DNA of 64,000 nt from Rudaea sp. (lineage in GTDB: Bacteria; Pseudomonadota; Gammaproteobacteria; Xanthomonadales; Rhodanobacteraceae), in assembly GCA_031291055.1 (NCBI GenBank), contig JARLJU010000325.1, forward strand, positions 21,003 through 85,002. Reading direction: 5' to 3'. Under the pieces are notes generated by a model that did not search any database, was not told the origin of the DNA, and worked only from the letters and a program-made list of their open reading frames with translations. Positions 43,646 through 52,150 of the stretch are shown in pieces. The position numbers were made by a program, and so were the translations under genes. Numbering within the stretch: the first letter of the stretch is position 1; the number at the start of each line of letters is the position of its first letter.

Positions 43646-44494
43646 TTAGCGCTGCCGGCCTGGGTCCGCGTTGACCGTGGCGCCGGATGTCGTCGGCGCC
43701 AGCGCCTTGAAATAATCCGCCGGCGAGCGTCCGATCACCTTCTTGAAGTCGCGGATGAAGTGCGCCTGATCGGCGTAGCCGAGTTCGATCGCTATCGTGG
43801 CCCACTCAAGGGTCCTTGCCGCGGCCATGCGTTCCGCCGCTTCCTGCAATCTGTAGCGCTGGATCGTCCACTTCGGACTGACGCCGACATAGTCGCTGAA
43901 CAGCCGCTGCAGCTTGCGCGTGCTGATGTTGAATGCGTGGACGATCTGCTCCACCTGCCTGATCTGACGATCCTGAGCGATACGCCCGACAATGCTCGCC
44001 GCAAGCGCGACTGCCGCGTCAGGGCATGGGTTCAGGCCGCGCAGGAAGGATTCAACGACGGCGATTGCTGCATGATGATCGGCATGCGCCAGCACGCGTT
44101 GATCCAGCGCTTCGGCTGCGGCGCCGAAAACATCGCGCAACGGCAATACCCGGTCGGTGAAGGCGCTGACCGCCTGCGCGACGAAAGGACGCAAACCGCC
44201 CGGCCGGAATTTCACCCCGAGTACGCGGCTTCTGCCTTCCAGCACCCGGCTGAACTTTGCGGTGTTGACCCCGCCGAGCAATGCCGCGCCGGGTTCCAGA
44301 ATGATATGCGCCGACGGGTAAGGCAGCGTCTCGCGCAACTGGGGTTCGGGCAAGTCCCATTCCACGGTCCAGTAGTGCTCAACGTATGGCGCCAGATCGG
44401 GTGACGGAAAATAACGCCAGTAACCGGCGAGCGGCTGCGTCGCCTTGAAATGCAGCAAACCGTTGTGTTTGTCGCGCTTGGGTTGGTATGGCAT
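43646..44494 (-). CDS. AraC-family transcriptional regulator
   Basis: Regulator of 282 residues. The N-terminal half is a DUF6597-like sensor domain (YFPSPDLAPYVEHYWTVEWD, LPYPSAHIILEPG, LGVKFRPGGLRPF). The C-terminal half holds two AraC helix-turn-helix units (FNISTRKLQRLFSDYVGVSP and AIELGYADQAHFIRDFKKVI). The ATG at 44494 is the natural start. It is divergent from the DUF3224 gene, 69 bp away, which is its likeliest target. Confidence 0.88.
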   Translation of the reverse strand: MPYQPKRDKHNGLLHFKATQPLAGYWRYFPSPDLAPYVEHYWTVEWDLPEPQLRETLPYPSAHIILEPGAALLGGVNTAKFSRVLEGRSRVLGVKFRPGGLRPFVAQAVSAFTDRVLPLRDVFGAAAEALDQRVLAHADHHAAIAVVESFLRGLNPCPDAAVALAASIVGRIAQDRQIRQVEQIVHAFNISTRKLQRLFSDYVGVSPKWTIQRYRLQEAAERMAAARTLEWATIAIELGYADQAHFIRDFKKVIGRSPADYFKALAPTTSGATVNADPGRQR

Positions 44495-44563
44495 GTCGCG
44501 TTTATTCAATCCGGGCGCCGATTTTATCGCTAGGATGGCGCATCGACTGGCGGAGCGGGCATC

Positions 44564-45073
44564 GTGCATCGAACACGCAGCAAGATGATAACGCTTGCCA
44601 GCCTGGCGCTGGGTTTCAGCGCCTGCCTATACGCCCGGACGCGCAATCCCGTTGCCGACACCGCGAACAAGGAAGGGATCATGACGACTCATGCAAGTGG
44701 ACCATTCGACGTAAAATTGAACCCGCTCGACCCGTACAACAAGAGCGAAGGCGCGAACCTGGGCAGGATGTCGATCGACAAGCAGTTCCATGGCGATCTG
44801 GAAGCCACCAGCCAGGGCGAGATGCTCAGCGCCATGACCGAGGTCAAAGGCTCGGCCGGTTACGTCGCCATCGAGAAAGTGAGCGGCACGCTCCACGGCC
44901 GCAGCGGCAGTTTCGTCCTGCAGCACAACGCAACGATGACGCGCGGAGCGCCGTACCTGAACATCATCGTAGTGCCTGATTCAGGCACCGGCGAACTGGT
45001 CGGACTGAACGGCAAGATGACGATCGTCATCACCAACGGCAAGCACGCGTACGAGTTCGACTACACCCTGTGA
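44564..45073 (+). CDS. DUF3224 family protein with N-terminal signal
   Basis: Protein of 169 residues. A hydrophobic N-terminus (MITLASLALGFSACLYA) precedes a DUF3224 domain, a small beta-barrel related in fold to allene oxide cyclase: FDVKLNPLD, GRMSIDKQFHGDLEATSQGE, and a final LNGKMTIVI with YEFDYTL. DUF3224 proteins are usually cytoplasmic; the added signal sequence is unusual. GTG 44564 has a GGAG eight bases upstream; ATG 44585 and ATG 44681 are alternatives, the latter giving a domain-only protein. Confidence 0.8.
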   Translation: MHRTRSKMITLASLALGFSACLYARTRNPVADTANKEGIMTTHASGPFDVKLNPLDPYNKSEGANLGRMSIDKQFHGDLEATSQGEMLSAMTEVKGSAGYVAIEKVSGTLHGRSGSFVLQHNATMTRGAPYLNIIVVPDSGTGELVGLNGKMTIVITNGKHAYEFDYTL

Positions 45074-45123
45074 CGGCTGCGGACATTCCGGCGCAAGACG
45101 CGTGCGCCCGAGATGGCGACGCC

Positions 45124-46161
45124 CTACTTGAACGTTTCCTTGTTCTTCGCGTAGCCGATCGCGCTCGCGCGCGTGATCAGGCCGCGTTTGACCAGATCCT
45201 GCAGGCACTGATCCAGGGTCTGCATGCCGTATTGGGCACCGGTCTGGATCGACGAGTACATTTGTGCAACTTTATCCTCGCGGATCAGGTTGCGGATGGC
45301 CGGAATGCCGACCATGATCTCGTGCGCGGCAATGCGGCCGCCGCCGACCTTCTTCAGCAAGGACTGACTGATTACCGCGCGCAGCGATTCGGACAGCATC
45401 GAACGCACCATGGGTTTTTCGCCGGCCGGGAACACGTCGATGATGCGGTCGATGGTCTTGGACGCTGAACTCGTGTGCAGTGTCGCAAACACCAGATGGC
45501 CGGTTTCCGCCGCGGTCAGCGCCAGACGAATCGTCTCGATGTCGCGCATTTCGCCGACCAGGATGTAGTCCGGGTCTTCGCGCAAGGCCGAACGCAAGGC
45601 TTCATTGAAGCCGTGGGTATCGCGATGCACCTCGCGCTGGTTGATCAGGCACTTCTGCGCGGTATGCACGAATTCGATCGGATCCTCGATCGTGAGGATA
45701 TGACCGTATTCGTTCTTGTTGATGTGATCGACCATCGCGGCCAGCGTGGTCGATTTGCCCGAACCGGTGGGCCCGGTGCATAGAATCAAACCCTGCGGCT
45801 GGTTGATCAGTTCCTTGAAGATTTTCGGGCAGGCGAGGTCTTCCAGCGACAGAACTTCGGAGGGGATCGTGCGGAACACGACGCCGGCGCCGCGATTCTG
45901 GTTGAAGGCATTGACGCGGAATCGCGCCAGGCCGGGGATCTCGAACGAGAAGTCGACCTCGAGGAATTCCTCGTAGTCGCGGCGCTGCTTGTCCGACATG
46001 ATGTCGTAGACCAGCGCGTGCACCTGCTTGTGATCCAGTGCCGGGATGTTGATGCGGCGGACATCGCCATCGACACGGATCATCGGCGGCAGACCAGCCG
46101 ACAGGTGCAGGTCGGAAGCCTTGTTCTTGACCGAAAATGCTAGAAGCTCGGCGATATCCAT
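45124..46161 (-). CDS. pilT: Type IV pilus retraction ATPase PilT
   Basis: Main pilus retraction motor, 345 residues. It shows KNKASDLHLSAGLPPMIRVD, Walker A GPTGSGKSTTLAAM, the Asp box ILTIEDPIEFVH, Walker B PDYILVGEMRDIETIRLAL, the His box GHLVFATLHTSSASKTIDRI, and the PilT-specific AIRNLIRE. The ATG at 46161 is certain by family. It is divergent from yggS, as in Pseudomonas. Confidence 0.96.
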   Translation of the reverse strand: MDIAELLAFSVKNKASDLHLSAGLPPMIRVDGDVRRINIPALDHKQVHALVYDIMSDKQRRDYEEFLEVDFSFEIPGLARFRVNAFNQNRGAGVVFRTIPSEVLSLEDLACPKIFKELINQPQGLILCTGPTGSGKSTTLAAMVDHINKNEYGHILTIEDPIEFVHTAQKCLINQREVHRDTHGFNEALRSALREDPDYILVGEMRDIETIRLALTAAETGHLVFATLHTSSASKTIDRIIDVFPAGEKPMVRSMLSESLRAVISQSLLKKVGGGRIAAHEIMVGIPAIRNLIREDKVAQMYSSIQTGAQYGMQTLDQCLQDLVKRGLITRASAIGYAKNKETFK

Positions 46162-46266
46162 GCGACATTCCCCTCGAAACGATAGACCGGTTCGTCCCGG
46201 ACGCAGCTTGCGCCCGCAGTATAACGCGATAAATTCAAGCCCGTGCAATCCCTTGGAGACACTTTC

Positions 46267-46932
46267 TTGAACCCGGCTTATGACGCCGTCCGCGCGCGCA
46301 TTGATGCCGCAGCGCAGCGCGTCGGCCACCCAGTCCGCCTGCTTGCAGTCTCCAAGACCCAGCCGGCGCAAGCCGTACGCGAACTCGCGGCCCTGGGGCA
46401 GCAGGCATTCGGCGAAAACTATGTGCGAGAGGCGCTGACCAAGCGGCGGGAGCTGGCAGTACTGGACCTGGAATGGCATCTGATCGGCCCACTGCAATCG
46501 AACAAATGCCGGGAAGTGGCCGAACACTTCGACTGGCTGCAAAGCCTGGATCGCGAGAAGCTGATCGAGCCGCTGAACCGCTATCGTGCTGGGAGACCGG
46601 CGCCGCTGAACGTGCTGATCCAGGTCAATATCGACGCCGAGGCCAGCAAGTCCGGGTGCGCGCCTGACCAGGTGGGGCTACTGGCGGCTTCCGTCGCTGC
46701 CGCGCCGCACCTGCGCCTGCGCGGACTGATGGCGATTCCCGCACCGCTAGCAGACACAGCGGCCCGTAACCCCTCGTTCACCGCCATGCGCGAACTGTAC
46801 GCTGCGCTGAAATCCACTTTTCCACAGGTGGACACGCTGTCGATGGGCATGTCGGACGATTTCGAGCCGGCGATCGCGGCGGGTGCGACGATGGTGCGCG
46901 TCGGGTCGGCTCTGTTCGGCGCGCGCAGGTAG
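46267..46932 (+). CDS. yggS: PLP homeostasis protein YggS
   Basis: Cytoplasmic PLP-binding protein of about 221 residues (the PLPHP/ProSC family) that buffers vitamin B6. The PLP lysine is in RLLAVSKTQPA; also GENYVREALTKR, WHLIGPLQSNK, and SMGMSDDFEPAIAAGATMVR. I prefer the TTG at 46267, which has a GGAGA eight bases upstream; a GTG at 46243 would add eight residues. In Pseudomonas it is followed directly by proC; here proC is 5 kb away. Confidence 0.9.
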   Translation: MNPAYDAVRARIDAAAQRVGHPVRLLAVSKTQPAQAVRELAALGQQAFGENYVREALTKRRELAVLDLEWHLIGPLQSNKCREVAEHFDWLQSLDREKLIEPLNRYRAGRPAPLNVLIQVNIDAEASKSGCAPDQVGLLAASVAAAPHLRLRGLMAIPAPLADTAARNPSFTAMRELYAALKSTFPQVDTLSMGMSDDFEPAIAAGATMVRVGSALFGARR

Positions 46933-47078
46933 CCGCGGGCACCAAGAAGATACTGCAGCGCAATACCCAGGATCGACGTGAAAATCACGCGACCACGTCG
47001 AGTCCCGGCGACATCGTGCGTGTGTTGCGGCACCTGCATCGATGCTAGGATTGATTCTTCAATTCAAGTTCTTGGCCC

Positions 47079-49025
47079 GTGAAATTCTGGCGCAGCCGCA
47101 CCTCCTCCCCGACCAGCACTGTCGCAGCAACACCTGCGGTCAGCGACGACGTTGCGGCGGCGGAACAACTGATCAGTTCCGGCCAGGCACTCGAGGACAA
47201 TGGTCAGCCGGCCGAAGCGCTGACGCAATACCTGCAGGCCATCGAGCGGGCACCGCAATCGGCAAAGGCCTGCCTCAATGCAGGCAATGCCTATCGCCTG
47301 CTGCAGGACAATCCCGCCGCTATCGGCATGTACCGACGTGCGGCGAAACTCGATCCCGCAAGTGCCGCCGCCCAGCTCAACCTGGGCACTGCCCTGCTGG
47401 TCGACGCGATGACCGGGCCTGCAGAACAGGCCTATCGCGAGGCATTGAGGCTACGTCCCGACATGGTCGAAGCCTGGGTCGGACTGGGTTGTGTCCTGGA
47501 CACGGGGGAAAGGACTCCCGAAGCCATCGTCGCGTACACGCGGGCACTGGAGATTCAACCCGCCCATGCCGGCGCCGCGTCGAATCTGAGCAGTGTTTAC
47601 ATGAAGATGCTCGACGTGGGTGCTGCACGACAGACGCTGGTGGACTTCCTGCGTCACTGCCCCGACGACCGCATGATCCTGCAGACGCTTGCGGCCATCG
47701 AGGAGGGCGCGGGCAGGATCGGCGAGAGCCTCGCGATCCAGCGCGCACTCGTGGAACGCGAACCGTTTGATTTCAGGGCGTGGAGCATGCTGATTTTCAA
47801 CTCGTGCTACGTACCGGAACTTACGGCGCAAGACTGCCTCGACGAATGCCGGCGATTCGGTCACGCGCTGGAGGTACGGGTTCCCGCTCGATCGCTGCTC
47901 CGCCCGACCAGCGGGGAGGTTGAGCGCCGGCTGCGCGTCGGCTATGTGTCCGCCGACTTCAGAATCCATCCGGTGGCCAATTTCATGCATCCGGTCCTGC
48001 GCTGCCACGACCGCGGATCGTTCGAGGTATTCTGCTACCACGCCTGGAAGGAATCCGACCGCATCACCGCAGACCTAAAGACAGTGAGCGATCACTGGCG
48101 CGACGTGGCCACCTGCGACGACGACGGGCTTGCCGATATCATCCAGCAGGACCGGATCGACATCCTCGTGGATCTGTCCGGGCATTCCGGCGGCAATCGG
48201 CTTGGCGTCTTCGCGCGCAAACCCGCTCCGATTCAATTCACCTGGCTCGGTTATCTCGGCACGACTGGACTCAGCCGCATGGACTATCGGCTGTGCGATG
48301 CGCGTACCGATCCGGTCGGTGTCGCGGAAGCGTGGCAGACGGAAATCCCCGCGCGATTGCCCGACAGCCAGTGGTGCTACGACCAGCGCATCGTCGCGGT
48401 GCCCGCGGTGACGCCCCTGCCACGCTCGACGCGCGGGTTCTGGACCTTCGGTTCGTTCAACAACTATCGCAAGCTCAACGACCGCGTACTCGCGGCATGG
48501 GCGCAGGTTCTCAAAGCGATTCCCGACAGCCGCCTCAGGCTGTTCTCGTTCGAGAACGCGGAGAGCGGCGAACGCGCGGTTGCCACGCTGACTGGCCACG
48601 GCATCGAGCGCAGGCGAATCGACTGGCTCCTGCGCACGTCACCGGAAGATCACTTTGATGCATTTGCCGATATCGACATCGCCCTGGATTCATTCCCCTA
48701 CAATGGCGCCACCACCACCTGCGATGCGTTTTTCATGGGCGTACCGGTTCTCGTCGTCGATGGAGAACGCTCGATAGCGCGCGGTGGAACCAGCCTGCTG
48801 AACACGATCGGCCTGGCCGACTGGATAGCCGACACCGAACAGCAGCTGCCCGCCGTCGCGCAACGTCAGCTCGCATCCGTCGACTCGATCGCCCGGCTGC
48901 GGGCGGAGTTGCGTCCACGCATGCGCGGGAGCGCCTTGATGGATGCCGCACGATTTACCCAGGGTCTGGAGGCGCAGTACCGGTCAGCATGGCACCGGAT
49001 GTGCCAGAGTGCGGAGGGTGCGTGA
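47079..49025 (+). CDS. TPR / GT41 O-GlcNAc-transferase-like protein
   Basis: Protein of 648 residues starting at a GTG. Residues about 25-240 form five to six tetratricopeptide repeats (for example AKACLNAGNAYRLLQDNPAA). Residues about 280-640 form a GT41 (SPINDLY/OGT) catalytic region: RVGYVSADFRIHPVANFM with the conserved His, DILVDLSGHSGGNRL, PIQFTWLGYLGTTGL, SFNNYRKLNDRVLAAWAQVL, and DIALDSFPYNGATTTCDAF. The family attaches sugars, often GlcNAc, to Ser/Thr of proteins. The acceptor here is unknown; flagellin, pilin or an adhesin are possibilities. Confidence 0.88.
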   Translation: MKFWRSRTSSPTSTVAATPAVSDDVAAAEQLISSGQALEDNGQPAEALTQYLQAIERAPQSAKACLNAGNAYRLLQDNPAAIGMYRRAAKLDPASAAAQLNLGTALLVDAMTGPAEQAYREALRLRPDMVEAWVGLGCVLDTGERTPEAIVAYTRALEIQPAHAGAASNLSSVYMKMLDVGAARQTLVDFLRHCPDDRMILQTLAAIEEGAGRIGESLAIQRALVEREPFDFRAWSMLIFNSCYVPELTAQDCLDECRRFGHALEVRVPARSLLRPTSGEVERRLRVGYVSADFRIHPVANFMHPVLRCHDRGSFEVFCYHAWKESDRITADLKTVSDHWRDVATCDDDGLADIIQQDRIDILVDLSGHSGGNRLGVFARKPAPIQFTWLGYLGTTGLSRMDYRLCDARTDPVGVAEAWQTEIPARLPDSQWCYDQRIVAVPAVTPLPRSTRGFWTFGSFNNYRKLNDRVLAAWAQVLKAIPDSRLRLFSFENAESGERAVATLTGHGIERRRIDWLLRTSPEDHFDAFADIDIALDSFPYNGATTTCDAFFMGVPVLVVDGERSIARGGTSLLNTIGLADWIADTEQQLPAVAQRQLASVDSIARLRAELRPRMRGSALMDAARFTQGLEAQYRSAWHRMCQSAEGA

Positions 49026-49095
49026 GCGCTGCAGCCATGTGTAATATTCATCCGCATCGCAACGAACGACAACTCGCCGCGCTGCAAGGAGGCCT

Positions 49096-49404
49096 ATGAG
49101 TCTGCTGGATTTCTTTCGCTCCGGGAAAGCCGTCGGTTTCGCCAAGACGGTCGTCGGCGAATATTGCCAGGTCAATGCGCTGGTCGACTCCGGCAAGAAA
49201 CACGCCGGCCGCAAACCCGAACGGATGATCGCGATCATCCGCAGGATTTCCGCATTCGCGCGCGCCGAAAGACTCAATTTCTACGTTCGCGCAAGGATGC
49301 TCGCCGCGATCAAGAGTGGACTCAAGGAGGCAGGCATACCCGCCGATGAAGTCGAAGAATTCATCCGTGCCGTCACCCTGGAAGAACTGCGACCGCACCG
49401 GTGA
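49096..49404 (+). CDS. Small basic helical protein of unknown function
   Basis: A 102-residue protein with a very strong ribosome site (AAGGAGG seven bases before the ATG). It begins MSLLDFFRSGKAVGFAKTVV and is largely helical, with a basic central segment (KKHAGRKPERMIAIIRRISA) and an acidic end (ADEVEEFIRAVTLEEL). I recognise no family. It follows the GT41 gene by 70 bp in the same direction, so it may be co-transcribed and could be a helper or substrate of it; this is only positional. Confidence 0.7.
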   Translation: MSLLDFFRSGKAVGFAKTVVGEYCQVNALVDSGKKHAGRKPERMIAIIRRISAFARAERLNFYVRARMLAAIKSGLKEAGIPADEVEEFIRAVTLEELRPHR

Positions 49405-49486
49405 CCAGCCGCGGCAGGCACCCGTCGCGTGCGCCGTTGCGCGCGCAGGCGGCCGCGCTGCTTGCTTACCCGTGAGTGCTGCCCTG

Positions 49487-49492
49487 TACACT
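49487..49492 (+). promoter_or_regulatory. Possible -10 of the yfiRNB operon
   Basis: TACACT with TTGCTT at 49462-49467 as a weak -35, spacing 19. It lies in the 157-bp gap before yfiR, which otherwise holds nothing recognisable. Confidence 0.3.
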
Positions 49493-49561
49493 CTGCCTGT
49501 GGCGCCGGGCGGAGTACCTGACTGAAGAGGACCGTCAGGCTTTCGCGACGCGTCGAGATCG

Positions 49562-50191
49562 ATGCTGCCGGGGTTGCGGACGCGGATGAAAATTCAGCGC
49601 TGCGTGTTGCTTGGATGCCTCTGCGCGCCAGTTCGTCGTGCTGGATCGCCGCCACGTGTACGGAGCCGCGGATACCACCCGTGGCGGTGGCTCGCGCTGG
49701 TCGCAAGCGCAGTCATGAGCGCCTCCCTGCCTGCGGCACGGCCGACGCCGCAGCAATACATCAGCGGCTTCGTCCTGTATGTGCGCTGGCCCGACGATGC
49801 GGCGATCAAGGATTGGCAGGTCTGCATCGCCACGCCGGCGAACGCAGGCGATGCGCAATACGCCGGCATGATCGTGCGCGAGCGACCGTTCGTGGTTCGT
49901 CACGTCGTCCTCGGCGATGCGCTCGGTACCTGCCAGATACTTGACCTGACCGCGGCGAATCCGGCGTCGGCCGCTGGTTTTCTGAAAGTCGCGCAGGCGC
50001 AACGCGGCTTGCTGATTGTCGGCGACGGCAAGGACTTCTGCAGCGCCGGCGGCTTGATCTGCCTGCACTCGGGCGAAGCGCGCGGCGGCTTCGAGGTCAA
50101 CCTGAGCGCGGTGAAAAACGCGGGCTTCACGATCAACGCCAAGCTGCTGATGATGGCCCGTCAGGCGGATGCCGGGGGTACCCCGCCATGA
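49562..50191 (+). CDS. yfiR: YfiR-like periplasmic repressor of a diguanylate cyclase
   Basis: Protein of about 209 residues of the DUF4154/YfiR family. After a hydrophobic stretch (WRWLALVASAVMSASLPAARP) the mature part shows the family pattern: YISGFVLYVRWPDD, WQVCIATPANA, and the late cysteine-bearing VGDGKDFCSAGGLICLHSGE with FEVNLSAVKNAGFTINAKLL. The signal peptide sits unusually far from ATG 49562; ATG 49586 is an alternative, and neither has a strong ribosome site. It overlaps yfiN by 4 bp. In Pseudomonas YfiR holds YfiN inactive from the periplasm. Confidence 0.85.
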   Translation: MLPGLRTRMKIQRCVLLGCLCAPVRRAGSPPRVRSRGYHPWRWLALVASAVMSASLPAARPTPQQYISGFVLYVRWPDDAAIKDWQVCIATPANAGDAQYAGMIVRERPFVVRHVVLGDALGTCQILDLTAANPASAAGFLKVAQAQRGLLIVGDGKDFCSAGGLICLHSGEARGGFEVNLSAVKNAGFTINAKLLMMARQADAGGTPP

Positions 50192-51438
50192 AGCGCGCGC
50201 CGCCCCGCCGCAGCCTGGCCGAACACCTTGGCCGGGCACAACTCATGGTCTACGCCGCCGCAGTCGTACTTGCGACCCTGGGCGCGTCGATCGTGGGCTA
50301 TCACTACCTGCATCAGCAGACGCTGGCGCATCTGCACAACCTGGCCAAGATCACCGCGATCGAAAGTCAACCGGCGCTGATCTTTGCCGATGACGCCTCC
50401 GCCGGCGAAGTGCTGCGCGCGATACCGGCCGAGGAGGGCGTGACCCAGGCGGAATTGCTCGATGCAAAAGGCAACCTGCGCAGCCGCATCGTCAATGCGC
50501 CGCAGGGGCTGGCCGGACGCCTTGCCCGCTATCTTGGCGACGAGCAGGTCATGGCCGACGTGATCGCCGACGGCCGCAGCATCGGAAGCGTGCGTCTGCA
50601 GGGCGGCGAGGAACCGATGCTGCGCGCGTTCTTCGGCCTGATCCTCGCCGATATCCTGGTGGTTACCTGCGTCGGCCTGCAATCACTGGTGGTATCGCGC
50701 CGCAATACGCAGCGCATTGCCCGACCGCTGACCCAGCTGCGCACGCTGATGCACAACGCGACCGAGCATCGCGACTTCACCCAGCGTGCGCCGGCTGCCG
50801 ACATCGCCGAAGTCGATGACCTGCGCACGGAATTCAATGCCCTGCTCGACGAGATCGTGCATCGCGACCAGGCCCTGCGCGCGAACAATCAGGTGCTGCG
50901 GCGTCTGGCCTTCCACGACGCATTGACCGGCCTGCCGAACCGAGCGATGTTCGAGCCTGCGTTGATCGCGACACTGAACGAGTGCGCACAGAACCAGTCC
51001 AAGGCCGCATTGCTTTACCTGGATATCGATTCGTTCAAGGCCATCAACGACACTTTCGGTCACGAGAGCGGCGACCGACTGCTCGCCGCCATCGCCCAGC
51101 GTCTGCGCAACTGGCTGCCCGAGGGGGCGATGGCCGCGCGTCTGGGTGGCGACGAATTCGTCGTGCTGGTGGCTCCGCTTGATGAAACCCAGGCGCACAC
51201 CGAACATGGCACGCTCAAGCTCGTTCACTCCATGCGCGCCGCGCTGGAACAACCGGTACGGCTTGCCGCATGCACGATTCATCCCGGGGTGAGCATCGGT
51301 GTCGCGGTTTACCCGGATGTGTCCGGCGGCGCCGATGCCTTGGTGCAGTCGGCGGACAAATCCATGTACCAGATGAAAGACCTGCACTATCAGGCAGCGG
51401 CAGTGACACGTTGGACGCCGGCGGATGAGCCGGGATAA
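50188..51438 (+). CDS. yfiN: YfiN/TpbB-like membrane diguanylate cyclase
   Basis: Inner-membrane protein of 416 residues making c-di-GMP. Two helices (MVYAAAVVLATLGASIVGY and FFGLILADILVVTCVGLQSL) enclose a CHASE8-like periplasmic domain, followed by a HAMP region and a GGDEF domain. The active-site motif RLGGDEF is intact, with FHDALTGLPNRAMF and LYLDIDSFKAINDTFGH. The RxxD product-inhibition site is absent (PEGA at that position), so feedback control should be weak. It is coupled to yfiR and followed by yfiB, the YfiBNR signalling module. Confidence 0.92.
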   Translation: MKRAPPRRSLAEHLGRAQLMVYAAAVVLATLGASIVGYHYLHQQTLAHLHNLAKITAIESQPALIFADDASAGEVLRAIPAEEGVTQAELLDAKGNLRSRIVNAPQGLAGRLARYLGDEQVMADVIADGRSIGSVRLQGGEEPMLRAFFGLILADILVVTCVGLQSLVVSRRNTQRIARPLTQLRTLMHNATEHRDFTQRAPAADIAEVDDLRTEFNALLDEIVHRDQALRANNQVLRRLAFHDALTGLPNRAMFEPALIATLNECAQNQSKAALLYLDIDSFKAINDTFGHESGDRLLAAIAQRLRNWLPEGAMAARLGGDEFVVLVAPLDETQAHTEHGTLKLVHSMRAALEQPVRLAACTIHPGVSIGVAVYPDVSGGADALVQSADKSMYQMKDLHYQAAAVTRWTPADEPG

Positions 51439-51544
51439 CCGAGTCCGGAGAATTGCGTCCGGCGGCGCAGCGCATTAGCATGCGCCAAGCGGCAACCGTG
51501 ATGGGGTTCCGAGCCCGCATGCCGCAATGTCGGGAAGCCGCTGC

Positions 51545-52075
51545 ATGCAAGCGAGAAAATATTCCCGCGCAACGTATGCCCATCCCATCGCAGTGTCCTT
51601 GCTGGCGCTGATGCTGGCCGCATGCAATGCGCCCGCGATCAAGAAGCAAACCGTCGACGCCGGTGCTGCCCAGCGGACCACGCTGCGCTCGCTCGGTTTC
51701 GCCGAAAGCGACGATGGCTGGCTGTTGAATCTGCCCGAGCCGATCTCGTTCGAGCTGGGCCGCGACGATCTGAAGCCTAGCATGCGCCAATCGATTGCGA
51801 CCACGGCAGATGGTCTGCTCAAGGCCAAGGTGCGCCGCCTGCGCATCGAAGGCCATACCGATAACAGCGGTCCGCGCGACTACAATGTCGCCCTGTCGCA
51901 GCGACGCGCGCACGAAGTGGCGGATGAGTTCGTCGCCAATGGTTTTGCGCCGGCCGACATAACCGAGATGGGACTCGGACCGGACAAGCCGCTGCGCGAG
52001 AACGACACCCGCGAAGGCCGCGCCATGAACCGCTGCGTGGTGATCATCATCCCGGTCGATGCGCTCGCCCAATAG
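51545..52075 (+). CDS. yfiB: YfiB-like OmpA-domain lipoprotein
   Basis: Outer-membrane lipoprotein of 176 residues: signal peptide with lipobox LMLAACNAP, a linker, then an OmpA-like peptidoglycan-binding domain (LRIEGHTDNSGPRDYNVALS, then RRAHEV and NDTREGRAMNRCVVIII). In Pseudomonas YfiB sequesters YfiR and so releases YfiN. I chose ATG 51545 with GGGAAG upstream; ATG 51527 is possible. It lies 106 bp after yfiN. Confidence 0.88.
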   Translation: MQARKYSRATYAHPIAVSLLALMLAACNAPAIKKQTVDAGAAQRTTLRSLGFAESDDGWLLNLPEPISFELGRDDLKPSMRQSIATTADGLLKAKVRRLRIEGHTDNSGPRDYNVALSQRRAHEVADEFVANGFAPADITEMGLGPDKPLRENDTREGRAMNRCVVIIIPVDALAQ

Positions 52076-52150
52076 GTGCCGTTGCGCGCAATCGCGCACG
52101 GGTCGTTCCCGCGCACTGGTATCCTGCGCGCTTTGCATCGATGAGAAAGC

